DNA of 64,000 bases from CAVQGZ01 sp963712175. GTDB taxonomy: Bacteria > Actinomycetota > Actinomycetes > Jiangellales > Jiangellaceae. Position 1 is the first letter of the stretch, and each line of letters starts with the position of its first letter. The stretch spans positions 186,001-250,000 of the forward strand of contig CAVQGZ010000004.1 in the NCBI GenBank assembly GCA_963712175.1. Direction: 5' to 3'. The position numbers were made by a program, and so were the translations under genes. Positions 17,390-26,267 of this stretch are shown in pieces. The notes below the pieces were generated by a model. That model made no database searches. It was not told the origin of the DNA and worked only from the letters and a program-made list of their open reading frames with translations.

Positions 17390-17497
17390 GTGGATGGCGC
17401 CGATGGTTCGACCGCGTGCTGGTGGATGGAGGGGTTGGTGCGCTCAGCGCACCAACCCCTCCATCCACGTCCCCCACGACGAACCAACGCCTCCATC
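17390..17497. repeat. Nested palindromic element with perfect 47-nt core
   Basis: The core 17422-17468 is perfectly palindromic: 23-nt arms around a single C at 17445. Outer arms 17393-17410 and 17480-17497 match as reverse complements at 15 of 18 positions and look like degenerate copies of the same arm. It sits between the glnA1 stop (17571) and the decarboxylase start (17309). It could act as a glnA1 terminator, an extragenic repeat, or a cruciform. No ORF in it is credible. Confidence 0.85.
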
Positions 17498-17570
17498 GTC
17501 GACGACCAACCGGCGTCGGTTCCACGCGACCCGACATGGCGGAGCTGGGTCCCCCAGCGAGGGCGAGCTC

Positions 17571-18995
17571 CTAGATGTCGTAGTAGAGCTCGAACTCGTG
17601 GGGGTGCGGGCGCAGACGGATGGGGTCGACCTCGTTGGCGCGCTTCCAGTCGATCCAGGTCTCGATCAGGTCAGGGGTGAACACGTCGCCCTCGGTGAGG
17701 AAGTCGTGGTCGGCCTCGAGCGCCTCGAGCGCCTCCGGAAGCGATGCCGGCACGTGCGCGATGTCGGCCAGCTCCTCCGGAGGAAGCTCGTAGAGGTCCT
17801 TGTCGACCGGCTCCGGCGGCTCGATCTTGTTCTTGATGCCGTCCAGCCCGGCCATCAGCAGCGACGAGAAGGCCAGGTAGGGGTTGCTCGACGGGTCGGG
17901 GACACGGAACTCCACCCGCTTGGCCTTCTTCGAGGTACCCGTGACGGGGATGCGGATGGCAGCCGACCGGTTGCGGCCGGAGTACACGAGGTTCACCGGA
18001 GCCTCGAACCCGGGCACCAGGCGGTGGTAGGAGTTCACGGTCGGGTTGGTGAAGGCCAGCACGGCAGGCGCGTGCCGCAGCAGCCCGCCGATGTACCAGC
18101 GAGCAGTGTCGGACAGCCCGGCGTAGCCCATCTCGTCGTAGAACAGCGGCTCGCCGTCCTTCCAGAGGGACTGGTGGACGTGCATGCCCGAACCGTTGTC
18201 ACCGAAGAGCGGCTTCGGCATGAAGGTCGCGGTCTTGCCGGCAGCCCAGGCGACGTTCTTGATGACGTACTTGAAGAGCATGAGCTTGTCGCCGGCGTGC
18301 AGGAGCGTGTCGAACTTGTAGTTGATCTCGGCCTGGCCTGCGGTCCCCACCTCGTGGTGGGCGCGCTCGACCTGGACACCGAGGTCGGCGAGCGTCTTCG
18401 ACATCTGGTCACGCAGGTCGGCGTAGTGGTCGACCGGGGGAACCGGGAAGTACCCGCCCTTGTAACGGGTCTTGTAGCCGCGGTTGCCGCCGTCCTCGGT
18501 TCGGCCGGTGTTCCAGGCGCCCTCGATGGAGTCGATGTGGTAGTAGCCCTCGTGCTGGTTCGTCTCGAACCGGACGTCGTCGAAGACGTAGAACTCCGCT
18601 TCGGGACCGAAGTAGGCCGTGTCCCCGATGCCGGTCGAGGCGAGGTAGGCCTCGGCCTTGGCGGCGACGTTGCGCGGGTCACGGCTGTACTGCTCGTCGG
18701 TGAAGGGGTCGACGATCGAGAAGTTCATGGCGAGCGTCTTGGCCGTCCGGAACGGGTCGATGAAGGCCGTGGCTGGGTCGGCCATGAGCTTCATGTCGGA
18801 CTCGTGGATGGCCTGGAAGCCACGGATCGACGAGCCGTCGAACATCAGACCGCTGGCCATGGCGTCGGCATCGAACGAGCCGACTGGGACGTTGAAGTGC
18901 TGCATGACGCCGGGAAGGTCACAGAACCGGACGTCGATGAACTCCACGCCCTCGTCCTTGACGAACTTCTGCAGCTCGTCTCCGTTGTTGAACAT
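17571..18995 (-). CDS. glnA: Glutamine synthetase type I (GlnA1)
   Basis: The main ammonia-assimilating enzyme, a 474-residue GSI-beta subunit of a dodecamer. Motifs: VEFIDVRFCDLPGVMQHF, LMFDGSSIRGFQ, GPEAEFYVFD, GQAEINYKFDTLL, NGSGMHVHQSLW, and FRVPDPSSNPYLAFSSLLMAG. The adenylylation loop DKDLYELPPEEL keeps the target Tyr (about 402), so it is a likely GlnE substrate. ATG 18995 is preceded by AGGAGG, which decides the start against an upstream ATG. A four-half-site GlnR box upstream suggests nitrogen control. Confidence 0.97.
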   Translation of the reverse strand: MFNNGDELQKFVKDEGVEFIDVRFCDLPGVMQHFNVPVGSFDADAMASGLMFDGSSIRGFQAIHESDMKLMADPATAFIDPFRTAKTLAMNFSIVDPFTDEQYSRDPRNVAAKAEAYLASTGIGDTAYFGPEAEFYVFDDVRFETNQHEGYYHIDSIEGAWNTGRTEDGGNRGYKTRYKGGYFPVPPVDHYADLRDQMSKTLADLGVQVERAHHEVGTAGQAEINYKFDTLLHAGDKLMLFKYVIKNVAWAAGKTATFMPKPLFGDNGSGMHVHQSLWKDGEPLFYDEMGYAGLSDTARWYIGGLLRHAPAVLAFTNPTVNSYHRLVPGFEAPVNLVYSGRNRSAAIRIPVTGTSKKAKRVEFRVPDPSSNPYLAFSSLLMAGLDGIKNKIEPPEPVDKDLYELPPEELADIAHVPASLPEALEALEADHDFLTEGDVFTPDLIETWIDWKRANEVDPIRLRPHPHEFELYYDI

Positions 18996-19087
18996 CCGTC
19001 CTCCTGTCCCGGCTCCGCGCCGGGCTGTACGAGACAACATGACGATCGCCCTGACTGGGCGCACGCCGTGACGGTAGGGAGCAGCAG

Positions 19088-19125
19088 TTTCCCGTCAATG
19101 TCGGGTCTGTTTCCCCTGTGTTACG
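19088..19125 (-). promoter_or_regulatory. GlnR-type operator upstream of glnA
   Basis: Read toward glnA on the minus strand: GTAAC-N6-GAAAC-N6-GACAT-N6-GAAAC. This is the known actinobacterial GlnR layout of two a/b half-site pairs at 11-nt steps. Three half-sites match the consensus exactly; GACAT is the weak one. It lies 93 nt before the glnA start. glnR itself is outside the window. Confidence 0.82.
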
Positions 19126-19206
19126 GCTCCTCGCGACCGTGTGCACCGGGCACGATCAGCGTCGCCCACGACCGTTGCCGCCTCGTGCCCACGTCACGAG
19201 TGTGCC

Positions 19207-19212
19207 TAGCCT
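19207..19212 (+). promoter_or_regulatory. -10 hexamer of the RDD-family gene
   Basis: TAGCCT, 6 nt before GTG 19219, consistent with a leaderless transcript. Confidence 0.5.
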
Positions 19213-19218
19213 TGCGGC

Positions 19219-19674
19219 GTGCCACTAGCGCAGGAGCCCGGTCCGGAAGGCTTTCCGGCTGCCGGTCATCGCCTGGGCCTTCCACCGCAGGGTCCGGGTT
19301 CGGTGGCCTCCTGGGGACGTCGCGTCGCAGCGTTGTTCATCGACTGGTTCCTGGCCAGCCTGGTCGTTCTCCTGCTTGCGAGGGGGACGAGCCCCTGGAC
19401 GCCCGGTTCCCTCGCCCAGCTGTGGCCGCTGGCGACGTGGGCCGTCCTGGTGACCCTCACAACCGGGTTGACCGGCGCGAGCCCGGGACAGCATCTGATG
19501 AACCTGCGGGTCATCCGTCTCGACCGACAGCGGGTGGGGCTCTGGAACGGACTGATCCGCACGGTGCTCATCGCCCTGGTCGTGCCGCCTCTCGTCGCGG
19601 ACCAGGACCGTCGCGGGTGGCACGACCTCGCCGTGGGCACGGTCGTCGTGAACGGTCCCCGCGGAGCCTCCTGA
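19219..19674 (+). CDS. RDD family membrane protein
   Basis: Codes for 151 residues. An N-terminal Pro/Gly-rich tail of about 30 residues precedes the RDD domain: WGRRVAALFIDWFLASLVVLLLA (Arg and Asp in helix 1), a second hydrophobic span LWPLATWAVLVTLTTGL, the GQHLMNLRVIRLD loop, and a third helix TVLIALVVPPLV ending DRRGWHDLAVGTVVV. RDD proteins are small membrane proteins of largely unknown role, some linked to ion transport. It is divergent from glnA1. RDD/SCO genes adjoin glnA in several actinobacteria, but no functional link is known. Confidence 0.88.
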   Translation: MPLAQEPGPEGFPAAGHRLGLPPQGPGSVASWGRRVAALFIDWFLASLVVLLLARGTSPWTPGSLAQLWPLATWAVLVTLTTGLTGASPGQHLMNLRVIRLDRQRVGLWNGLIRTVLIALVVPPLVADQDRRGWHDLAVGTVVVNGPRGAS

Positions 19675-19700
19675 CGGGAAGAACTCGGCCCGGCCCTGCG

Positions 19701-19727
19701 TTGGCACTCATAGAGGCCGAGTGCCAG
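19701..19727 (+). promoter_or_regulatory. CIRCE operator (HrcA binding site) upstream of hsp20
   Basis: TTGGCACTC-N9-GAGTGCCAG, close to the CIRCE consensus TTAGCACTC-N9-GAGTGCTAA. Arms and 9-nt spacing are intact and the element lies 36 nt before the hsp20 start. This indicates HrcA heat-shock repression. hrcA is not in the window. Confidence 0.85.
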
Positions 19728-19762
19728 CTCGGTCATCGACAACCGCCGAGAGGAGGCATCGC

Positions 19763-20272
19763 ATGGCTATCATCCGTTGGGACCCGTTCACCGCTCTGAG
19801 CAGGATGGACACCGAGTTCGACGACCTCGTCCGTCGCACCTGGGGGGCGTCCCAGACCGCGGGCTTCGTCCCCGCCGTCGACATGGTGCGTGACGGCAAC
19901 GACGTCACGATCACGCTCGAGCTGCCTGGCGTCGACATCGACAACGAGGTCGACATCGAGGTGGCTCCGCGTCGGCTCACCATCACCGGCGCGCGTTCCA
20001 CCGAGTCGGAGTCCGAGTCGAGCGACGGGCACGTCATCGTCCGCGAACTGCGCTCGGGGTCGTTCCGCCGCGAGTTCGCCCTGCCCGAGCACGTGAGCGC
20101 CGACGACATCGAGGCCGACTACGACCGTGGCCTGCTGACGGTCCGCGTGCACGGCGTGACGCGTCCGCAACCCGAGCCGACCAAGATCGCCGTCACATCG
20201 ACGGGAGCGGCGGGCGCACCCGCCGTCGAGACGGTCGAGGAAGCCGAGGGCGACACCGTCGCCGAAGGCTGA
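19763..20272 (+). CDS. Small heat-shock protein, Hsp20/alpha-crystallin family
   Basis: An ATP-independent chaperone that holds unfolding proteins during heat stress. It has 169 residues. The N-terminus MAIIRWDPFTALSRMDTEFDDL is typical, and the alpha-crystallin domain runs from about 37 (FVPAVDMVRDGNDVTITLELPGVD) to 133, with SGSFRREFALPEHVSADDIEADYDRGLLTVRV as the conserved end. The tail is Ala/Glu-rich. GAGGAGG directly upstream fixes ATG 19763. It is preceded by a CIRCE element, so HrcA control is likely. Confidence 0.95.
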   Translation: MAIIRWDPFTALSRMDTEFDDLVRRTWGASQTAGFVPAVDMVRDGNDVTITLELPGVDIDNEVDIEVAPRRLTITGARSTESESESSDGHVIVRELRSGSFRREFALPEHVSADDIEADYDRGLLTVRVHGVTRPQPEPTKIAVTSTGAAGAPAVETVEEAEGDTVAEG

Positions 20273-20310
20273 GCTGGTCCAGCCCGGAGGGGGTGGTCTC
20301 GCTGCACACC

Positions 20311-21033
20311 TCAGCGCGGCGGGACTGCCCCCTTCGGCAGCTTCACGTTCTTCGGCAGCGGGCCCTTGGGGATCGGCAGCTGGTTGGCCCCTGACGGCAT
20401 GGCGCGTAGCCGGTTGCGCACCTCGGTCATCTCGGCCGGGGTGATCGACTTGGGCAGCTTCTGAACGGTGCGCTGGAGTTTGCGCAGGGTGACCTGATCC
20501 TCGCCGTTGCCCACCACGATCTCGGTGATCACCACGTCCCCGGCGATGCGAGCGTGGCGCTTGTGCTCCTGGCCCAGCAGATTCTTGACCCGCCCGGGGC
20601 TGGTTCCCTCTCCGACCAGCACGATGCCCGGCTTTCCGATGACTCGGTGCACCACGTCCTGCTGCCGGTTGACCGCGATCGCTGCCTCGACGAACCACCC
20701 CCGTCGCAGCGTCTGCAGCGCGGACGCGGCCGCCCCCGGCTGACCTTCGATCTGCTTGTAGACGGCTGCCTCGGCGCGCCGGGTGAAGATGATCGTGGAG
20801 ACAAGAAGAGCCAGCGGCAGCCCCATCAGCACCCAGAACCACCAGGGGCCGACGAAGGCACCCAAGACCCCAGCGACGACCATCACGATCGCCGCGGAGC
20901 CGAACGTGTAGAGGCCCAGGCGCTTGTCGGTGCGCGAAGCCATCGTGTAGGCCTGCTTGATCTGGCGCAGGCGGGCGAACCGCTCCTTCTTCGGAGCGTC
21001 GTTGGCGGGTGCTACGTCCTTGTTGCGGGCCAC
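20311..21033 (-). CDS. DUF4191 family membrane protein
   Basis: Codes for 240 residues. A charged N-terminus (KKERFARLRQIKQAYTMASRTDKRLG) is followed by two hydrophobic helices, about 42-64 and 66-84, then a soluble domain with GKPGIVLVGEG and KLPKGAVPPR at the end. DUF4191 genes sit next to lipA across actinobacteria; the role is unknown. GTG 21033 is preceded by TACCCT (21043-21048). It lies 34 bp downstream of lipA, so it may also be read from the lipA transcript. Confidence 0.88.
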   Translation of the reverse strand: MARNKDVAPANDAPKKERFARLRQIKQAYTMASRTDKRLGLYTFGSAAIVMVVAGVLGAFVGPWWFWVLMGLPLALLVSTIIFTRRAEAAVYKQIEGQPGAAASALQTLRRGWFVEAAIAVNRQQDVVHRVIGKPGIVLVGEGTSPGRVKNLLGQEHKRHARIAGDVVITEIVVGNGEDQVTLRKLQRTVQKLPKSITPAEMTEVRNRLRAMPSGANQLPIPKGPLPKNVKLPKGAVPPR

Positions 21034-21042
21034 GGGGTCATG

Positions 21043-21048
21043 AGGGTA
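21043..21048 (-). promoter_or_regulatory. -10 hexamer of the DUF4191 gene
   Basis: TACCCT on the minus strand, 9 nt before GTG 21033. Confidence 0.35.
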
Positions 21049-21066
21049 GTCGCCTGGGCGAGTGGT

Positions 21067-21998
21067 TCAGGCCCGCAGCGCCCGCTTCTCGGTCGCCTGG
21101 CGGTAGAGCCGCCCTGCGCGGTAGGACGAGCGGACGAGCGGCCCGGACATCACGCCGGCGAAGCCCATCTCCTCCGCCTCGACGGCGAGCTCGGCGAACT
21201 CGTCCGGATGTACCCATCTCTGCACCGGGTGGTGCCTGGCGGACGGGCGCAGGTACTGGGTGATGGTGACGAGGTCGCACCCGGCCTGGTACAGGTCGGC
21301 GAGGGCCTGCGTGACTTCGTGGCGCTCCTCGCCCATGCCGAGGATGAGGTTGGACTTCGTGACCAGCCCCGCGCTCGGCCCTGGGTGATGACGTCCAGCG
21401 ATCGGTCGTAGGAGAAGGCTGGGCGAACCCGCTTGAACAGCCTCGGCACCGTCTCGACGTTGTGCGCGAACACCTCGGGTCGGGCGTCGAAGACCTGCCC
21501 GAGAAGATCGGGCTTGCCGGAGAAGTCCGGAACCAGGATCTCGACACCGGTCTCGGGGTTGACGGCATGCACCACCCGGATCGTCTCCGCGTACAGCCAC
21601 GCTCCCTCGTCCGGCAGGTCGTCGCGCGCGACCCCGGTCACCGTGGCGTAGCGCAGGCCCATGGTTCGTACCGACTGGGCGACGCGTCGGGGCTCGTCGC
21701 GGTCGAGATCTGCGGGCTTGCCCGTGTCGATCTGGCAGAAGTCGCACCGCCGCGTGCACTGGTCGCCGCCGATCAAGAAGGTCGCCTCGCGGTCTTCCCA
21801 GCACTCGTAGATGTTCGGGCAACCCGCCTCCTGGCAGACGGTGTGCAGACCCTCGTCGGCGACCAGGCTGCGGATCTCGGAGTACTGCGGGCCGAGCTTG
21901 GCCCGGGTACGAATCCACTCGGGCTTCTTCTCGATCGGCACCGCGGCGTTGCGAACCTCGAGTCGCAGCATGCGTCGGCCATCCGGAGCGACAGTCAC
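21067..21998 (-). CDS. lipA: Lipoyl synthase, frameshifted
   Basis: A radical-SAM enzyme that inserts two sulfurs into protein-bound octanoyl groups. It needs two Fe-S clusters: the auxiliary-cluster ligands CQEAGCPNIYEC and the radical-SAM motif CTRRCDFC are both present. The first frame ends after SLDVITQGRA; the rest (GLVTKSNLILGMGEERHEV to EKRALRA) continues in another frame. The break is near 21373-21375 and is explained by one missing base (length 3n+2). LipA is the essential route to lipoylated SucB, so a sequencing indel is likely. GTG 21998 has TAGGCT (22006-22011) 7 nt upstream, inside the lipB 3' end. Confidence 0.93.
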
Positions 21999-22005
21999 GT
22001 TCGCC

Positions 22006-22011
22006 AGCCTA
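22006..22011 (-). promoter_or_regulatory. -10 hexamer of lipA
   Basis: TAGGCT on the minus strand, 7 nt before GTG 21998. It lies between the lipB stop and the lipA start, so lipA may have its own promoter. Confidence 0.45.
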
Positions 22012-22014
22012 CGG

Positions 22015-22716
22015 TCACTGCCCGGACGGCGCTGCCGCGGCGCCGGCGCCTGCACCGGACGTCAGCGCCCCCTGCCCGAGGCGCGCCTCGACGAGGTCGG
22101 CCACCTCCAGGACCGACACGTCCCGACCGAGCTCGGCGCTCAACGACGTCACCCCGGCATCGGCGATCCCGCACGGGACGATGGAGGCGAACCAGCTCAG
22201 GTCGCAGTCGGCGTTGATGGCGAACCCGTGCATCGTCACGCCGCGCGATACCCGGATCCCGATCGCAGCGACCTTGCGCTCGGCTCCGTGCTCGTCTGCC
22301 GGAACCCACACGCCGCTGCGCCCCGCCACCCGAAGCGCGGCCAGCCCCAGGTCAGCGCAGACGTCGATCAGCAGGCCCTCGACACGTCGGACGAAGGCGA
22401 CGACGTCCATGGGCTCCGGCAGCCGCATGATGGGGTACCCGACGAGCTGACCGGGGCCGTGCCAGGTGATCTTGCCCCCCCGGTCGACGTCGACGACCTC
22501 GGCGCCTCGCGTCGACTGTGGCAGCGGACGCTCGAGAGGCTCCGTGCGTCGTCCCGCCGTGTAGACGGGCTCGTGCTCGAGCAGCAAGACGGTGTCCGTC
22601 GCCTCGTCAGCGACGCGGCGGGAGTGCAGCTCGCGCTGGCGGTCCCACGTCGCGCGATACGGCTGGAGCGTGCTGCCCAGGCCGAGCCGCGCGACGGTGA
22701 TCGCGTCCCTGCTCAT
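22015..22716 (-). CDS. lipB: Lipoyl(octanoyl) transferase
   Basis: Moves octanoyl from acyl carrier protein to lipoyl domains, the step before LipA. It has 233 residues. The RGGKITWHGPGQLVGYPI motif is intact, with the upstream HEPVYTAGRR. The catalytic Lys is in ERKVAAIGIRV and the catalytic Cys in VPCGIADAGVTSL. ATG 22716 (MSRDAITVARLGLG) is the family start; the ORF is open 72 codons further upstream, into the preceding marR gene, because of an indel there. An Ala/Gly-rich tail follows residue 215. It lies 16 bp upstream of lipA. Confidence 0.95.
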   Translation of the reverse strand: MSRDAITVARLGLGSTLQPYRATWDRQRELHSRRVADEATDTVLLLEHEPVYTAGRRTEPLERPLPQSTRGAEVVDVDRGGKITWHGPGQLVGYPIMRLPEPMDVVAFVRRVEGLLIDVCADLGLAALRVAGRSGVWVPADEHGAERKVAAIGIRVSRGVTMHGFAINADCDLSWFASIVPCGIADAGVTSLSAELGRDVSVLEVADLVEARLGQGALTSGAGAGAAAAPSGQ

Positions 22717-23242
22717 CGCTCGAGCGTACGCTCCGGCGCGGCTGAGGTGATCGATGATCGCGAGCAGGTTCGCCCGCAGCGCAGGCAGGTCGACCACACC
22801 CCCGACCAGGTCGAGCTCGGCCGCAGCCATGTCCAGGGCCTCGACGTAGGCGCGCGTGGCCGACCGGGGTGAGGCGGACCTCGACGCGGCGTCGGTCGCC
22901 CGCGGCCCGGTCGCGCGTGACCAACCCGTCACGCTCGAGCCGGTCGAGCGTGCGAGTCATGGTCTGGGGGGTCACCTGCGTTCGAGCGGCGAGCTCCTGG
23001 ACCGGCAGGGCGGTGCCGGGGTGCAGCTCATGGATGGCGAGCAGGCCGGCGTGGGTGAGCCCCTGCTCGGCCAGCCGTTGCGACCAGGCACCCTCCACGA
23101 GCCGTGCTGCCATCGACAGCAGCCTGCCGGTGGGCCACTCCGTCTGGTCGGTCGCGGCGTCGTCGCCTCGGGTGGCCTCGAGCGCGTTCGAGCCGGCACC
23201 GGGGAATGGGGCCGGCCCCTGCTGAGTTGTACGCTCGGACAT
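22717..23242 (-). CDS. MarR family transcriptional regulator, frameshifted
   Basis: The winged-helix core is clear: RLLSMAARLVEGAWSQRLAEQGLTHAGLLAIHEL, then LPVQELAARTQVTPQTMTRTLDRLERDGLVTRDRAAGDRRRVEVRLTPVGHA. The frame then drifts into low-complexity Arg/Gly text. The plausible C-terminal helices (YVEALDMAAAELDLVGGVVDLPALRANLLAIIDHLS) are in the lipB frame, so there is an indel near 22850-22858 in a CG repeat. The native stop is unclear: in the lipB frame there is none before lipB ATG, so a second indel may exist. The start is ATG 23242, divergent from the MMPL gene, suggesting control of that transporter. Confidence 0.78.
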
Positions 23243-23260
23243 CGGACACCATGCTGATGT

Positions 23261-23272
23261 TTCGCAGGCGAA
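23261..23272. promoter_or_regulatory. Candidate MarR operator
   Basis: TTCGCAGGCGAA is a 12-nt palindrome in the middle of the 61-bp space between marR and the MMPL gene. Its position between the two divergent starts fits autoregulation plus MMPL control. It is inferred from symmetry only. Confidence 0.45.
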
Positions 23273-23303
23273 TCTTCAACTCGACAACAACTCAGGAGTG
23301 GCC

Positions 23304-25488
23304 GTGACCGAGTCGGGGGCGACGACGTCGACGCAAGGCAACGCCGTCGAGACCTCAGGTGAGTCGGCGACCAAGCCTCGTAGGCTGCGCTGGCTCCTCC
23401 CGGCGGCCGTGCTCGTGGCATGGCTGTTCCTGGGGGGACCACTGGGCCAGTTCGCCGGGCAGCTCACCGACGTCCAGGAGAACGACAGCGCATCCTTCCT
23501 GCCCGCCGCCGCAGAGTCGACGCAGGTCAGCGAGCTCGCTGCGCAGTTCGCCAACGACGACGTGATCCCGGCTGTCATCGTCTACGAGCTGGATCGGCCC
23601 GTGACCCCGGACGATCTCGCCGTGATGGCGGGCGACGTCGCCGAGATCGCCGAGCTCGAGGGTGTCGTTGGTGAGCCGGCGGGCCCCATCCCAGCCGAGA
23701 GCGGCGAAGCGGTGCAGGTCATCGTGGGCCTGGATGCGTCTGAGGCGAGCGAGGTCGGTGACAGCGTCGAGCAGATCCGTGCGATCGTCGGCAGCGGCGG
23801 CACCATCGAGATCGACGGCGCGGCGAGCTACGTCACCGGGCCCGCGGGATTCCTCGCCGATCTCGGCGAAGCCTTCGGTGAGATCGACGGCCTCCTTCTG
23901 GTCGTCACGCTCGCGGTCGTCCTGGTCATCCTCCTGATCGTCTATCGCAGCCCGGTCCTCCCGCTCCTGGTGCTGTTCGCCTCCGTGCTGGCCCTCGGCG
24001 TCGCCTCCGCGGTCATCTACGCGCTCGCCGAGAACGACGTGCTCACCTTGAGTGGTCAGAGCCAGGGCATCCTGTTCATCCTGGTCGTCGGTGCCGCGAC
24101 CGACTACTCGCTGCTCCTTGTCTCGCGGTTCCGTGAGGAGCTGCGGCGACACAGGAGCAAGTACGACGCCATGCGGACGACTCTGCGCGGGACGTACCAG
24201 GCGATCCTCGCCTCCGGCGGCACGGTGGTGCTGGGCGTGATGGCCCTGCTGCTCAGCGAGCTGAACTCCACCCAGGGCCTCGGGCCGGTGGCGGCCGTCG
24301 GCATCGTGTTCGCCATGCTGTCGGCTCTCACGTTCCTGCCGGCGGCCCTCGTGCTGGCCGGGCGCGGCATCTTCTGGCCGTTCCGACCCGCCTACGGCTC
24401 GGCCAGGACTGAAGAGAGCGGGACCTGGGGCAAGGTCGCCCGCTTCATCGGCCGCCGCCACCGGGCTGTCTGGGTCGTCGTCTCCGTCGGTCTGCTGGGC
24501 CTTGCGGCCTTCGTCCCGACCTTCAAGGCCGACGGGCATCGCCCAGTCGGACTTCCTGCTCGCCACCGTCGAGTCGACCGAGGGGCAGGAGGCGCTGGCC
24601 CGCCACTTCCCAGCCGGCTCGGGCAGCCCGGCCACCGTGATCGGACCCGCCGAGCAGATCGAGGCGATGAGCGACACCGTTGCAGCCGTCGACGGCGTCG
24701 CCTCCGTGGCCCCCAAGACCGACCCGGCATCTGGTGACGTGCTGGTCGTCGACGGCCTCGTCCAGCTCGACGTCACGCTCGTGGCGGCCGCGGACTCCGA
24801 CGACGCCGAGCAGACGGTCACCCAGATGCGCCTGGCGTTGGACGACGTGTCGAGCGACGCGCTGGTCGGTGGGCTGACCGCCGTCCAGCTCGACACGCAG
24901 GCTGCCGCCCAGCGCGACCTCACCGTGATCATCCCGGTCGTGCTGCTGGTCATCCTGCTGGTTCTGATGGTGCTGCTTCGAGCGGTGCTCCTGCCGGTAA
25001 TCCTTGTCGGCACGGTCATCCTCTCGTTCTTCGCCACCCTCGGGCTGGGTGCGATCGTGTTCAACAACGTGTTCGACTTCCCGGGCGCCGACCCCAGCGT
25101 CCCGTTGTTCGCGTTCGTGTTCCTGGCCGCACTGGGCATCGACTACAACATCTTCCTCATGACCAGGGCCCGCGAGGAGACCATCAGGCTGGGCACTCGG
25201 CGCGGCATCCTCACCGCGCTTGCCGTGACCGGTGGTGTCATCACCAGTGCCGGGATCGTGCTGGCGGCAACCTTCGGCGCGCTGTTCGTGCTGCCCATCC
25301 TCTTCCTCGCCCAGATCGCATTCCTGGTGTCCGTCGGTGTGCTCATCGACGCGTTGATCGTGCGCTCGCTGCTGGTGCCGGCGTTGGTCTACGACATCGG
25401 TCCGAAGATCTGGTGGCCCAGCCGGCTGGCGCGCGGCTCAGATCCCGCTGACGACTCCGACGACCGCGATCCGGTACCGGTCGGCTGA
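23304..25488 (+). CDS. MMPL/RND family membrane transporter, frameshifted
   Basis: A large inner-membrane transporter of about 727 residues after correction. It has the MMPL duplication: N-terminal helix (WLLPAAVLVAWLFLGG), an extracytoplasmic domain, five helices with GAATDYSLLLVSRFREEL, then the second half with FVFLAALGIDYNIFLMTRAREE and a final helix block. These G-x-x-x-D-Y motifs are the proton-relay helices of MMPL proteins. One extra G in GGG 24534-24536 breaks the frame between FVPTFKADG and IAQSDFLLATVES; length is 3n+1. GTG 23304 has AGGAG 5 nt upstream. The divergent marR suggests induction by a toxic compound. Substrate (lipid or drug) unknown. Confidence 0.9.
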
Positions 25489-25511
25489 GGCTGGTCGGTT
25501 GGCCGGACGGG

Positions 25512-26267
25512 TCAGGCCCGCTGCCGGGGGATCAGCCGGCGTGGATCGATGATGGTCTCAGCGACCGTGCCGTGCGCGTCGCGCTCGACCCGATAGGCGG
25601 CCGCGTCTCGGCGGTCGGCGACTGCCTCGACCAAGGTCGTCCCTCGATACAGCAGGCCTGCGCCGTCGTCGGTGGCGTAGGACGTCGGCAGCGTGCCGTC
25701 GCCGACCAGCCGATGCAGCAGCGGCCGACGCCCCGGCTCGCTGTCGTAGTGCACGCCGTTGCCGAAGGGGAGCAGCGCCAGGCCATTGGTGACGGGGCGC
25801 AGCTGCGGCCCGAACGAGTCGGTCGTGCCGCCGACGTGCCAGCACAGCGACCCGGCTGAGACGCCGGACAGGACGACTCCGCGCTCCCACGCCTGGGCCA
25901 TCACGGGGCCCAGGTCGTGCACGGCCCAGACGGCCAGCAGGTTGGCGACCGAGCCCCCGCCCGCCCAGATGACGTCGCGGCTGAGCAGGTGCCCGGCCAG
26001 GTCGTCGACGTTCGGCATGGGGAAGAGGGTGACCACGGTGAGGTCGACGTCGTCACGACCGTAGAAGGCTTCGTGCAGACGTGCCTGCCACGCCGCCTGG
26101 TCGCCGCCGGCGGTGGTGAGGGCGGCGACGCGCAGCCGCCGGTCGGGCTCGTCGGGTCGGGCCAGCGCGAGGGCCTCCTCGACGAGGGGGCCGGGCGCCA
26201 GGAAGGTGCGGTGCCCGGGGACGAACCCGCCGGAGGTTGCCAGGATCGTCGGTTCGCCGGCCGTCAT
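25512..26267 (-). CDS. Peptidase S51 / cyanophycinase-like protein
   Basis: Codes for 251 residues of the class I glutamine amidotransferase-like fold. GVVLSGVSAGSLCWHVGG has the nucleophile Ser of peptidase S51 (GxSAG). VIWAGGGSVANLLAVW is the conserved upstream loop, and GLALLPFGNGVHYDSEPGRR carries a His often used in catalysis. S51 members are dipeptidase E and cyanophycinase, so an Asp-dipeptidase-like activity is possible. ATG 26267 overlaps the flavoprotein stop by 4 bp (ATGA), so the two form an operon. Confidence 0.85.
   Translation of the reverse strand: MTAGEPTILATSGGFVPGHRTFLAPGPLVEEALALARPDEPDRRLRVAALTTAGGDQAAWQARLHEAFYGRDDVDLTVVTLFPMPNVDDLAGHLLSRDVIWAGGGSVANLLAVWAVHDLGPVMAQAWERGVVLSGVSAGSLCWHVGGTTDSFGPQLRPVTNGLALLPFGNGVHYDSEPGRRPLLHRLVGDGTLPTSYATDDGAGLLYRGTTLVEAVADRRDAAAYRVERDAHGTVAETIIDPRRLIPRQRA

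Noticed and set aside
17247..19799. An 850-codon rightward open frame antisense to glnA1
   Set aside because: It runs opposite a clearly conserved gene, has no family motifs, and owes its length to high G+C third positions.
22015..22932. In-frame MarR-LipB fusion
   Set aside because: It results from the indel in marR. LipB has a normal start at 22716, and a regulator-transferase fusion is not a known design.
23355..25139. A 594-codon leftward frame antisense to the MMPL gene
   Set aside because: Asp/Glu-rich low-complexity product; the sense frame has clear MMPL motifs on both sides of the indel.
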